This document shows, piece after piece, positions 50,560 to 61,699 of a stretch of DNA of 64,000 bases (within the stretch, counting starts at the first letter, position 1; each line of letters begins with the position of its first letter). Source of the DNA: Tomocerus qinae (taxonomy: Eukaryota; Arthropoda; Collembola; Entomobryomorpha; Tomoceridae); assembly GCA_020055645.1 (NCBI GenBank), contig CM034546.1, forward strand, positions 80,972,001-81,036,000. Direction: 5' to 3'. The position numbers and the translations under genes were made by a program. Under the pieces are notes generated by a model. It was not told the origin of the DNA and ran no database searches. It saw only the letters and a program-made list of their open reading frames with translations.

Positions 50560-50790
50560 GCCACATTTTCATTTTGACTATCAAAATGAAGACAAAGTGA
50601 GCGCGCGTCATCTCAACAACCAATAGACCAATGTGGTTCATTTTCAATAGGCTTTGTCACAGGTCTATAGGCAATGTTTTTGCCAAGTTTAGTTGAAATC
50701 CATCAATGTCTTCAAAAGTTATCGTGTAAACGGACGGACGGACGTTCGGACTGTGCGATTTTATAAGCTGCCTTATCAGGCGAGCTAAAC
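50560..50790 (-). repeat. CGGACGG-family repeat, end fragment
   Basis: It shares TCATTTTGACTATCAAAATGA, GTGAGCGCGCG, CAATAGGCTTTGTCACAGG and the GGACGGACGG tail with the palindrome arms. With the tandem array before it, it repeats the order seen at 30617-31165. Confidence 0.88.
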
Positions 50791-50980
50791 AGGACGGCTT
50801 ATGTTTAAAGGGAATCCTTTTTAGTTTTGGTAAAAAAGAGTTACTATTTTGTTCCCTGATTTATGTTTGAAAAGTTGAAAAAAATGGTATCGATACTAGA
50901 TTATTTCGTTTTGGTTTGAATAGCTGACTACAGTCCTCGACGAACTTTGTATGTAAACAACCATTTTATATTTACTGCAG

Positions 50981-51561
50981 TTCAATCGAGGCCTCAAAGC
51001 TTCTAGTTGGCAGCGACGACCCAATAGAAAGACTGAAAATAGCTGATGAAACTCACACATATCACAGAAGGTCAAATCTACCAATGACTATCTTTCTCTT
51101 CCAAAGGTTTGCCGGGTTGCAAATAATACCCGTCTGTAGGTTCCTAGGTCAAAATTTTTCCCAAGCAACAGCAACGGTAACAAGCTTCCCTATCTCCACA
51201 AATGTCACCTCATTCCAGGGTCTTCAGATTACAGACATTGTTCTCACTGTCGGTTCTCAAGTACCTAATAGTCACTACCTACCTACTATACTAGTTACGG
51301 TTAACCACTTTATATTACTCTACACAGCAAATACAATCTATTTATCACAATTTTAAATCAGCAATTAGTATTCTGAAATTACCTTTACCTTTAAATGAAT
51401 CTTGTTTTGTCTTAGGTCTGGCAATTTCCATTTGTACCTACAAAGGCCATTTTCGAGTATCTGTAGTGGCAGATGAAACGATTTTCCCATCTGCAGCTGA
51501 TGCTGAATGTCTTTCTCGATTCTCGACTCATCGTAGAGTTTGCAATGTTAAGAAAATGTAA
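50981..51561 (+). CDS. WSD1/DGAT-like O-acyltransferase, last two exons (5' part not found)
   Basis: Exon 50981-51252 follows TTTACTGCAG and reads SIEASKLLVGSDDPIERLKI, then ATVTSFPISTNVTSFQG and LQITDIVLTV. A phase-1 GT intron leads to exon 51416-51561: GLAISICTYKGHFRVSVVAD, ETIFPSAADAE, ending NVKKM. The order (DDPIERL; a NV.G.P-like segment; ITD; GLxIS.xxYxGxxRVxVxAD) is that of the C-terminal domain (DUF1298) of wax ester synthase/diacylglycerol acyltransferases, which esterify fatty alcohols or diacylglycerol. The NVPGP signature is degenerate and the usual loop before GLAIS is missing. The N-terminal domain with the HHxxxDG site is not in the preceding sequence, which is repeat. It may be a 3' end of a gene with a long intron or a gene fragment. 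Confidence 0.55.
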
Positions 51562-53229
51562 AAAAGAATAGCTGACGTCGTGACAAAGTTAGAAAATTGT
51601 GGGTTGCATTTGCAAATAGACTTAATTTATAAGAAATTTGTGCTTTTATCTTCCGAAACAAGTTTTATTAACTTGAAGCACATTTATACTTCGCTCTAAG
51701 TACTCCTAAACTTTAAAGATTCTACTTTCCTTTATTTCATACCATCATTGTCGACACAGTTTTCATAATATGTGAAACACTTTAAACCACTACCAATGCC
51801 AATTGTGCCAATAAAAGGAAAATAGTCCATATATATGCGAATTGTAAGACTTCTAATTTTGAATGGCATTTCTATTCTGTATAAAATATACATTTTCATT
51901 TTATCGAACAGGAACTATTATTATTAATATCAAAAGTATTTGCATGCATGGTAATACAAATAATTAGATTTTTCGGTTTTTAGCAATTTCTATATGAAGC
52001 GCCTGAAGCGGTATATACAAATAGGCGAGTTTCCGTTATGAACTAGTTGATCGTTTGTTTTGATGGAAACACCAAGGCGTCTGAGTTGAAACCAACTCAG
52101 ACTCTAGTACCAAGTTGAACATTTGTTTAATATAATTGTGTATATATTAAAAACTATTTCATTTTAAGCATAAATTTTTGACAGCATGGTCTATTGGATC
52201 TCGGGAATTAATGGGTAAAAACTTTCAAGTATAATCCACTGAAAATGGAAACAATGTAACGGCAGATTATAATCGAGAAAAATAACTGCAAATCAGCAGA
52301 TTTGCGTCTGTAAAAACGCTGTTGATCTATGACTGCTTAAAATAATATAAGTACAAATACAAACACACTATATTGTGTTGTTGATAATATATTATTTACC
52401 ATTATAATCATATCCACTGTAACATTCATTTGCAAATTATACCACAAACCAATACCCATATTATTATGCTTCCATGTTCCTCTTGAGATTTAAGCCGATG
52501 CGATAAGGGAAGCACGAAGCACATTATTTACTTTTCTTTAATATGCTAAGGATATTTCGAGAGCAAAGTGCAATGAATTCCAGATTGAAAAAGTGACATT
52601 GAGAAGAAGACACGATCTCACGGGTCGGGTACTTGATATTAGTTTAAGCCAAATAAAAAAATTGCCACCGCTGACGCGTTTGTGCTGAAGCCAAAGAGAA
52701 ATAATTGAGTGCGTTTAGGTGAAAATTAGTCTAGACCCCGAATAGAAAATGACCTGTAAAAGGCTACTGTGAAACTGAATGAATTTTTACGCTAAACAAT
52801 TCATTATTTCTTAAAAATTTTAGTCTGATGCCGGTAGGTATATACAATATTTTAATGACATGTGGCAGTTAACCTAAACAATTTTTTCAGTAAATAAATA
52901 AAATAATGTTTTCTGTCTCTGCTGAGATTAAAATTCGGAGAAACCAACTTTTTAACGTCATGAAACTCAGCCACCGCTAAAATAAATTATATTTATAGAA
53001 AAATGCTTAAGGATTGCATCTACTTGATGTATCAGGCTTCCGTACTTCGGTTCGGATTACAAAGATCAAAAGTAATTTGAATTTTCTTATGACAAATTCC
53101 ACATAAACAGTTTTTAAGGTTGATTTCACTGGTTGTTTTTGTAACTTTTGGTTAGTGGAATCGTATTATTATTTTAAACCCCAAGGTTTTAGACATTTCT
53201 CGATCCCTTAAAACGAAAACAACGAAAAT
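51562..53229. other. Gene-poor intergenic DNA
   Basis: No ORF of note, no tandem repeat and no clear inverted repeat was recognised over about 1.7 kb. Confidence 0.45.
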
Positions 53230-53289
53230 CGTCCTAGGTTAATGGTTCATGCTGCCCGGGTGATTTATCACCTACTGTATTACATACGG

Positions 53290-53435
53290 TAGCATCTACT
53301 CCTATACCCCGGCCACTTTTCTCCCGCTATTCTTCTTCGGGAAACACTTTTCGGCCTTTTTCTAATTCCTATTGCGCGTCTCACTTTGCCTTCGTCTACT
53401 TTCCACTTCGTGTCGGCTATTCTTTATTTGGTGTA
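53290..53435. repeat. Decayed copy of the GCCGAA-type repeat
   Basis: Words such as TTCGGCCTTTTTC, GCCTTCGTCTACTTTCC and GTCGGCTATTC are the inverse of the 57620-58315 array, with many changes. Confidence 0.55.
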
Positions 53436-53870
53436 TACTAATTTTAAAGATCCCGATCTCACCCACAACATGCAGTCAATAGAATATTGGAGATACAATA
53501 CGTAAGATAGAGAGATTAATATAGATTCATCTAGCATCAAGGTTTTGAGTTGAACATCAAAAAAATGAGATGTTCTCATTGGAGTTAAAATGACTTGATG
53601 GGAAGATCGCAAAACAAAAAATAACTCAAAAGAAAAAGTCGCGAGAAATGGTCGTGTCGAAAAAACGAAAACAGTGAATATTTTCTGCTCCATGGCATAT
53701 TATCCACAAATAAGAAATAATGATTTACATCCAATGTATTATAACTATAACATTATTAAAAAAGTAAATGTTTTTTTAATTATTTTTTCTTTAAATGGTA
53801 ACAAACCTCATTATGGTAAGATCAATTAAGACTAATCTTTCATATCCTGGACATTCCTCAATTTTGTCAG

Positions 53871-54094
53871 TTGGCTTACAATATGATTTGGGAAAGGGAA
53901 AATCCGAAACCGTGTCTAGTATCCAATAATTGTAGAAGCATAATATTACCATACTTCATGACTTCATTAGTTGTTCCCACGTTGTTCCCAAACTCTATGA
54001 CTAAAACACTTGCTTATTGCATTAGTAAAGGCAATTTCGGTCACATATTAAAGTACCAGATTAGCAAATCTGTCGTCTTCGTCTTAGCTATCCA
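53871..54094 (+). other. Possible exon of an unrecognised gene
   Basis: An open frame (NMIWERENPKPCLVSNNC, then ILPYFMTSLVVPTLFPNSMT, KGNFGHILKYQ, VVFVLAIQ) ends exactly at a strong donor, CAG/GTAAGT at 54094. No acceptor or partner exon was found. Two hydrophobic stretches are visible. It could be chance. Confidence 0.3.
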
Positions 54095-54131
54095 GGTAAG
54101 TATTTTTTCTTTATATCAATTAATTAAGTAA

Positions 54132-54549
54132 CTTATATTGCATTAACATAAATGACGTTTTGTTTTTGTCAATGTTGGGCTAATTTATTTTTTTCATTAT
54201 CACAAATATTTAACTATTTTATTTTGATGCAAGACACTAACAATAAATAGTTTGGCATTTAGTATAATGTATAATATGTATAGATTAATAAATTACCAAT
54301 ATAAATTCACACTGTAGGTACAGTTTAGCTTAAATATTAACAATTTCAAGCCATTTATTTATGCGTTGGTAGAATTATTACGATTATAATTATGTTGCCT
54401 AAATTGTAAATTAAGGAGACACATAATAATTGTAGTTTTACAAGTTGTAATACCGCTTGAATTTTGATAAGATTTTTTAATGTGAATGAATAATAATTCT
54501 ACTAGTTACTCGTGGAAAGGTACCACTATATTTGATATTTACATTGAAC
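54132..54549. other. AT-rich spacer before the second LINE
   Basis: Nothing recognised. Confidence 0.4.
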
Positions 54550-56505
54550 CAACCTTCCGTTCCTGCTAGCTTACCATTTAAATTTTTCCATACCAACTTT
54601 ACCAGTCCTATTTCACGTCTTTCATGAATAGTAAACAATTGTAACCTTTTTAGCAGACAATTAATATTAATTTTTTTAAACCAACTACTGACAAGTCTGC
54701 TTCCAACTTTTCTTCTAATGCCCCTAAACTTACATATTCTAGGATAAAAAAATTTACCACAAATCTATTAATTCTATCTTGTGTACATTGTAGTTGTAAT
54801 CTAGTTTGTATAGCCCAAACACAAATACAAATCAAAAATACCTATTACATAACAATGAATCAACATACCCATTACTTTCTCAGTTACAAGCCTCTTGAGT
54901 GAGTGTAACTTGGCTAAGGCTACTTTTACTCTTTTATCGACATACTCTGAATGCAAATTAAATGTTAAAGTGGAGTCAATAATTACTCCTAAATACTTAA
55001 AATTATAAACTCTTTCCAAGGCAACATTGTTATACAATACATCATTGAACTTTGCATCCTTTATTACACTATCACCACCCTTCTGGAATATCACATATTT
55101 TGTTTTTTCAGCATTAATTTCTAATTTATTTTTTTCACACCAAGCATACATATTTTTAAGATTATGATTAATTACATTTATAGCATCATTAACATTAGTA
55201 GCATCAGTCCAGAAAACTAAATCGTCGGCATATAATGCATAGTCAGTTTCTAAAATAGTACCAACATCATTTATAAACAGACTGAATAGCAGAGGTCCTA
55301 ACGCTGACCCAGCTCCTGTACCAGTTTCTATACTATAGTCATTAGAATAAAAGGATTTATTTTTTATCACTACTGTTCTATCAGATAAGTAATTGTGCAA
55401 CAATTTTAACATGCTGGGGGTAAGATTAAATTGTTCAATTAATTTATTTACTAATAAATCATGTTGCACACTATAGAACGCCATTTTTAGATCTACAAAT
55501 ACTGCTACTACTCTACCGTTTACTCTATTAATACTATCATTAACTTTTTGGGTGAACTTATAGATGGCATTATCACAGCCCCTATTCTTTCTAAACCCAA
55601 ATTGATTTTCATCTAACTGTGAATCAACCATTGTTGTTAAACGTTCAAAGATAACTTTTTCAAAGATTTTACATAAAAACGTAATGCAGGCAATTGCTCT
55701 GCAGTTCCTAGCACCAAACCTAGAACCTTTACCTTTGTAAAGCGCTGTCACACAAGCACTCTTAAATTGACTTGGTATAACACATGTCAAATAAATGACA
55801 GTAAAAAATACAGCTAAGGGAATAGCCATTAAATCAGGCAATTCCTTAAATACTCTTTTTGGTATATTGTGGGATTTATTTGATCCCTTATCGATAGCCA
55901 TAATTGATTTTACAACTTCAACCTCAGAAATAGCTAGACTTTTTTTGCATTCAGGACCATTTTGTAAACTATAATCATTACAATAGCACTCAATGTTATC
56001 TATCAACTCACTATGAGTAAATGACAATTGCTTTTTTACAATAAATTGATTCGCAAAGATATTAAGTATCTTATATCTTCGTCTTCCACTACACTACCAT
56101 CATCAGTAACCAATTTCACTATTGGTGTTTCACATTTATGCCTAAAGCCCGTAATATCATCCACTAAATTCCACACATTGTCGGACTGAATATTCTGAAT
56201 TTTTTTAAAAATAATTACGTTTTGAAGAACATAATTGATTGTTTACAGAATTGTTTTGTACTTTATACGCTTTCCAATCACGTTTACATTTCGACTTCTT
56301 TGCTATTGACTTTAGTTTATCTCTATAATTACAATTTTTCGCAATAGCATTCCTATTTCTGCACATTTTCCTAGTAAGTGGTGCATAGTTATCTAATAAC
56401 AAGATAGTTGCCTTTTCAAAATTAAATAAACTCTTGTCAACATCCTCATTTGCAAGATAGCTTAAATCAAGTTCACTAAATCTAAAACTAAAATGTTTTC
56501 TCATG
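54550..56505 (-). mobile_element. Non-LTR retrotransposon, decayed, RT region
   Basis: The minus strand carries the linker region (56504-56205), a gap with a frame break, the RT (56027-54801) and the C-terminal part in other frames (to about 54550, with TRLQLQCTQDRINRF). No endonuclease was found upstream, so the copy is 5'-truncated, as is usual for LINEs. Confidence 0.85.
54801..56027 (-). pseudogene. LINE reverse transcriptase (Jockey/CR1-like), frame-broken
   Basis: The 408-codon open part has the RT blocks in order: CVTALYKGKGSRFGARNCRA, FGFRKNRGCDNAIYKF, VAVFVDLKMAFYSVQHDLL (motif A), GTGAGSALGPLLFSLFINDV (motif B), ALYADDLVFW (motif C) and KYLGVIIDSTLTFN. In motif A the catalytic D of FVDL is kept, but the almost invariant D of AFD is Y. 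The RT is split from its upstream linker and downstream C-terminus by frame changes, so the element is dead. The RT family is certain; the clade is a guess from motif wording. Confidence 0.87.
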
Positions 56506-56906
56506 AATTATAAATTTAATTTCGTAATCGTTTTGTAATAATTGCTCACAATTGCTCCCTTTGAACAAAATATACATTTTATATGATAATAATTTTATAT
56601 GAACTGTTATTAATTTTTTGCTACTTATTGGTAAAGAGAAAGCTAAGGTTATAAAATTATATTTTACCTGACTATAATGCAAAACTATGTTTAAACTCCA
56701 AGGTTTGTTTTATTTGTCACAAACAGACAATTAAAGACAAAATCAAATCTTGTCACACTTTTATACCTAAAATCATTGTTTTTTTAATTCGTTAGCTATA
56801 CGTATGGTTATAGTCAAGAAAATGAAAGAAAGAACAAATGCATTGTTATGCTTCACAATGTACTCTTTGACAGGAATGTGAAATGGCTCAACTTTTACCG
56901 AGGTAA
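56506..56906. other. AT-rich spacer
   Basis: No feature recognised. It would contain the promoter of the following ORF if that is a gene. Confidence 0.4.
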
Positions 56907-57443
56907 ATGAGAGTGATCAGGACAAACATGAATACTGTGACAGTTGTGGTGCTCGGTTGCCCAGGCATTACCAAATGGGCCAATAAACAATTTCTTGTCG
57001 CGAATCAGCAAAACACTTTGAGTACGGAATTACAATTCTTCAGAGCAACTCACATAACTGCAAGCAGGGCTACTATCCCTCCGGTTGTGCGGCTGGCCGG
57101 TGACCTAGTTGGAACCTTACTTGATCTGAAAAACCGTGTGACAATATTGCAATTGATGGAAAATGAGAACATAATTCAAACGGGGAAATACTTTCTGGGT
57201 CGTAATATCACTCCACAATTCCAAATGACGGCTCTTTGGTCTGTTTTCGATGATCCCGAGGGAAAGAAAGCTGTCCGAATCGGTCTGAACTACCAAGCAG
57301 CTCTTCTACCCGTTGGAAGAATCATTATTATTAAAAATCCTTGGTTTAAGAAAGCTTCTGATGAAGGCTACATGCTCCGCGTGGACAATTCCGGTAAGAA
57401 AACAATCGACTATATTAAATCTATCCGATTCTCGTTATCGTAA
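56907..57443 (+). CDS. Unrecognised protein, 178 codons, single exon
   Basis: A clean ATG-to-TAA frame stands in a repeat-rich AT-rich region, with a base composition higher in GC than its flanks, which argues for coding. A second ATG (MNTVTVVVLG) follows seven codons later. The sequence has a hydrophobic start (VTVVVLGCPG), a mixed middle (RLAGDLVGTLLDLKNRVTIL) and a basic C-terminal third (GLNYQAALLPVGRIIIIKNP; GYMLRVDNSGKKTIDYIKSI). There is no signal peptide that I would trust, no repeat and no motif I know. It could be a single-exon host gene, an exon of a larger gene or a domesticated foreign sequence. I do not assign a function. Confidence 0.5.
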   Translation: MRVIRTNMNTVTVVVLGCPGITKWANKQFLVANQQNTLSTELQFFRATHITASRATIPPVVRLAGDLVGTLLDLKNRVTILQLMENENIIQTGKYFLGRNITPQFQMTALWSVFDDPEGKKAVRIGLNYQAALLPVGRIIIIKNPWFKKASDEGYMLRVDNSGKKTIDYIKSIRFSLS

Positions 57444-57619
57444 GATCTAAACTAAATTGTAATTCACTGAGCAGTTGGTACTCTGCAATACAGTTTCACT
57501 AAATACCTAACATATATTAGATCCAACTAATGTTTCCGCAGACTCCCTAATCACTAAAAGCAGAATCAATTTCTTATGCAAAAATTAAGACTAATATTTA
57601 ATTGCTTTAGTAGACGGGT

Positions 57620-58315
57620 ACTAGAAATTAGCTTAGGCCGAATAGAAAATAGCACACGCCGAAATGGAAAATAGCCGAAGCCGAAGTAAATTTTTAGCCC
57701 ACGCCGAATAGAAGTTAGCCCACAACGAAGCATCGACGCCGAAGCAAAATTGCCGAAGCCGAAGTGGAAATTAGCATAGCATAAGTTGGTTGAAATTGGC
57801 CGACGCCGAATGGAAAATAGCCGACGCCGAAGCAAAATTGAAAAGTTGTCGGCGCCGAAGTAAAAATATACCTGCCGACGCCGAAGAGGAAAATAGCCGA
57901 AGCCGAAATGAAAAATAGCCGAAGCCGAAGTGGAATTTTGCCGAAGCCGAATAGAAATTAGCCGACGCCAACGTGGAAATTAACCGAAACCGAAGTGGAA
58001 AATAACCGAAGCCTAAGTGGAAATTAACATACGCCGATGCCGAAGCATAAATTGCAGAAGTTGTGGCGTAAATGTAACCGCCGAAGCCGAAAAGAACACA
58101 GCCGACGCCGAAGTGGAAAATAGCCGAAGTGGAATTTAGCCGAAGCCGAAGTGGAATTTAGCCGAAGTGGAATTTAGCCGAAGCCGAAGTGGAATTTAGC
58201 CGAAGTGGAATTTAGCCGAAGCCGAATAGAAATTAGCCGACGTCGACGTGGAAATTAGCCGAAGCCGAAGTGGAAAATCACCGAAGCCGAAGCGGAAAAT
58301 CGCCGAAGGCGAAAT
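57620..58315. repeat. GCCGAAGCCGAAGTGGAAATTA-type tandem repeat
   Basis: Irregular units of about 20-35 bp built from GCCGAAGCCGAA, GCCGACGCCGAA and TGGAAAATA/TGGAATTTA. It is GC-richer than its surroundings. Confidence 0.92.
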
Positions 58316-58329
58316 AATATATGATCCTA

Positions 58330-58512
58330 CAAAATCATATGTAATGTCATTATTTATGATGTCAGGATGGTATTTTGCATCTATATATGCATGTAGTGTG
58401 TATGTATGCATGGCTGTATATATGTAATATGTATGTATGCAAGGATGTATACATATAGTAGATATGTATATATTGATATATATATATATAGTATGTATGT
58501 ATGCATGTGTGT
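58330..58512. repeat. ATGTATGC/TATA simple-sequence tract
   Basis: Degenerate units of the 31-bp satellite described at 59058-59330. Confidence 0.7.
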
Positions 58513-59057
58513 TAGGGGGAGCGGCTACTACTATTGATTAGTAGAGCTATGCTACCGCTCAAGCCGCGAGGGCTTACTTGCAGTGGCTTCCGGAACAACT
58601 TTACTAAGTGTACAGACTTACACGAAGAGACTTAGTGAAGAGAACTGAACCATGAGACGGAGCGACTCAACACTGTCCCGCAACTCCATCTGGTGGGCAG
58701 TCAAAAAAGGAAGCGGAACATGTAAGCCGACCGCCAGTGACCACAGACAAATCACTTATAGCAGTCTACTTCAATCCACCTTATCACCTCATGTGCATCC
58801 CATTGTCCAGACTTGTGCTAGGTAGAACTCGTAGCACGTATACAGACCAACAGAACAATCCATACACTACAGACAGGGCATTGATAGATAATCATATTAC
58901 TAAGATAGGCAAATCAATGCTAATAACGAATATACGGCAATGACAGCTTCTCCCAGCTCCAGACTACCACCTTATAGACCTAAGGCGCTTCAGAGATTCG
59001 AACTCCAGATCTCAGCCTGAGAAGCGGCTATTTAGACCACTAGACAGACCTGTACGC
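58513..59057 (-). mobile_element. tRNA-derived SINE
   Basis: The minus strand starts with a tRNA-like head: TGTCTAGTGGTCTAA (A box) followed about 35 bases later by GAGTTCGAATCTC (B box), at about 59048-58995. These are the internal RNA polymerase III promoter boxes. A unique body follows for about 450 bp with no ORF. It sits inside the ATGTATGC satellite. The tRNA source cannot be named with confidence. Confidence 0.72.
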
Positions 59058-59330
59058 CCTGTATGTATGCATGGATGTATATATATAGTATGTATATATG
59101 CATGGATGTATATATATAGTATGTATATATTCATGGATGTATATATATAGTATGTATGTATGCATGGATGTATATATATAGTATGTATGTATGCATGGAT
59201 GTATATATATAGTATGTATGTATGCATGGATGTATATATATAGTATGTATGTATGCATGGATGTGTATATTGTAATATGTATTTATACATGGTTAGATAT
59301 ATGTAGTATGCATGCATGTATGCATGGATG
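59058..59330. repeat. 31-bp satellite, left block
   Basis: The unit is CATGGATGTATATATATAGT plus ATGTATGTATG. The same array resumes in the same orientation at 60368-60800, so the foldback element between the blocks is an insertion. Confidence 0.95.
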
Positions 59331-60367
59331 CATATGTTGTAGGCGGAGAGGGAAAGGTTACTGGGAGGGATATAATGGCCCTCTCCGACTAGGCAGGGAG
59401 AGATAGCTCTGTACCGCTAGTGGTACCGAGCCATGAGGTTTCCGACTGGGAGGGATATGTCGTAAAGGATTGATATGAATGATTCTATGTGTATAAGTGC
59501 CACCAATGTCGCAGATTTTAGGTTACTCTTATATTTATTCATTGTAATCATTATTTTCTGTAATATTCATAAATATTAAGTATATTGCACTTTTTGAATC
59601 AGTCATATTAAAATCTAAAATTATTAAGTCAAGTTTGACTGTCAAATAGTTAAGTATGTTTCACTGCTATAATTATTAATAATTGATATTTTTTCCAAAG
59701 CCAGGAGTTCAATTATCTAAATTTTTGCAAGAACGGCTGCTGCCGTTGTGGCATTTAGTACAACTTTATATACTTTTACCATTTAGTACTTTATAATATT
59801 TACTAATATATCGTAATTGGTGTCACTTGGGAATTGGCCAGTTCGTTTATTTGTTTATCAAATACTGTTCCAACAACTTACCATGTAAAGTTCTCCAAGT
59901 AAAAAATGCCCCTGTAAAAAGAATGATATACACTGTGGCACTAAATGCCACAACGGCAGCAGCCGTTCTTGCAAAAATTTAGATAATTGAACTCCTGGCT
60001 TTGGAAAAAATATCAATTATTAATAATTATAGCAGTGAAACATACTTAACTATTTGACAGTCAATCTTGACTTAATAATTTTAGATTTTAATATGACTGA
60101 TTCAAAAAGTGCAATATACTTAATATTTATGAATATTACAGAAAATAATGATTACAATGAAGAAATATAAGAGTAACCTAAAATCTGCGACATTGGTGGC
60201 ACTTATACACATAGAATCATTCATATCAATCCTTTACGACATATCCCTCCCAGTCGGAAACCTCATGGCTCGGTACCGCTAGCGGTACAGAGCTATCTCT
60301 CCCTGCCTAGTCGGAGAGGGCCATTATATCCCTCCCAGTAACCTTTCCCTCTCGCCTACAACATATA
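59331..60367. mobile_element. Foldback element with about 425-bp inverted arms
   Basis: The arms 59331-59757 and 59943-60367 are near-perfect inverse copies (ends ATATGTTGTAGGCG; inner GGCAGCAGCCGTTCTTGC), with a 186-bp spacer. Differences are few: GTCAAGTTTG against GTCAATCTTG, TAGTGGTACC against TAGCGGTACC, and one run of bases near 59528/60160. No ORF. It is embedded in the 31-bp satellite. Confidence 0.93.
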
Positions 60368-60800
60368 TATTTAGTATGTATGTATGCATGGATGCGTATA
60401 TGTAATATGTATGTATGCATGGATGTGTATATGTAATATGTATTTATGCATGGTTAGATATATGTAGTATGCATGCATGCATGGATGTATATATATATAG
60501 TATGTATGTATGTATGGATGTATATATATAGTATGTATGTATGCATGGATGTGTATATTGTAATATGTATTTATGCATGGTTAGATATATGTAGTATGCA
60601 TGTATGCATGGATGTATATATATAGTATGTATGTATGCATGGATGTATATATATAGTATGTATGTATGCATGGATGTATATATATAGTATGTATGTATGC
60701 ATGGATGTATATATATAGTATGTATGTATGCATGGGTGTGTATATGTAATATGTAGGTATTCACGTTTAGATATATGTAGTATGCATGAACGTATATATA
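60368..60800. repeat. 31-bp satellite, right block
   Basis: The same unit and orientation as the left block, with variant units (ATGTGTATATGTAATATGTA). Confidence 0.95.
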
Positions 60801-61060
60801 TGTTAACGGCAATTAGTAAATTCAGGCATTAAGCTTAATGCCTAGAGGCAATTAGCTTAATCCCTAAAAATGGCCGGCATTAAGGTTAAAGCCTAGTCTT
60901 TAAGTTTATCCAGGTGAATTTTATAACTAAGTAATTCACGGATTTGATGATTGTATTCTACTGGGAAAAGGGTACCATTAAGCTCATCTTTAAATGTTTA
61001 ACCACGCTTTGAAAAAATATCAAAATATTGAACTCCATGTTGTTATCAAATCTACCCTGT
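60801..61060. other. Short unassigned stretch with TTAA-rich repeats
   Basis: GGCAATTAG/AGCTTAATGCC words recur at 60808-60890. Nothing else is seen. Confidence 0.4.
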
Positions 61061-61290
61061 ATAGATACATACATGGGCTCAGATGCTTTATTCTTAAGAA
61101 CAGATGTACAGGGTTTGGAGCGGATCGCGCCATTTTTATCAGTAGAGAAGTACCATAGTGCTCACCACCAACAACTACCATGACTGCCCTACTGGCTGTA
61201 CTCCTCTACTTATAAAAATGGCGCGATCCGCTCCAAACCCTACATCTGTTCTTAAGAGTAAAGCATCTGAGCCCATGTATCTATAGATAC
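61061..61290. mobile_element. MITE, 230 bp, about 85-bp inverted arms
   Basis: Left arm ATAGATACAT...GGGCTCAGATGCTTTATTCT; right arm is its inverse ending GTATCTATAGATAC. The inner arms contain GGAGCGGATCGCGCCATTTT. No ORF. Confidence 0.9.
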
Positions 61291-61699
61291 CAGTTATATT
61301 TAGTTACTGCATTTCCCAACATTAGTTTTATCTGAACTGTTTCCTGGATTAAAAAGTATGGCTTTTTGTCATTTTGCTAAATAAAAACATAATGTATATT
61401 GTATATTGTAAAGTAATAAAAATATAATGTTGAATAAATAAAAAGTATAAATCATTTGTTTACAAAATTTACATTTATACATTGATGAAATGATCGGGGA
61501 AATCTCTTTGGGTATAACTATAAATCGAATCATGTTTGACTTCCAATGACAATGAACTTATTACTCTTAGGTACTACGCCAAAGTTCAAATAATTATTTT
61601 TCTCATTTGTCAATAGTAGAATAATAGATGCACAACGATGTCTACTAGGTTCATTACTAAAGGAATTAGGTAGGTACCAATGCAATGTAATGACTACCA
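61291..61699. other. AT-rich spacer
   Basis: No gene or repeat recognised. Confidence 0.4.

Noticed and set aside
59012-60812. Y/I/H-rich open frames in the 31-bp satellite
   Set aside because: Tandem-repeat translations with no support.
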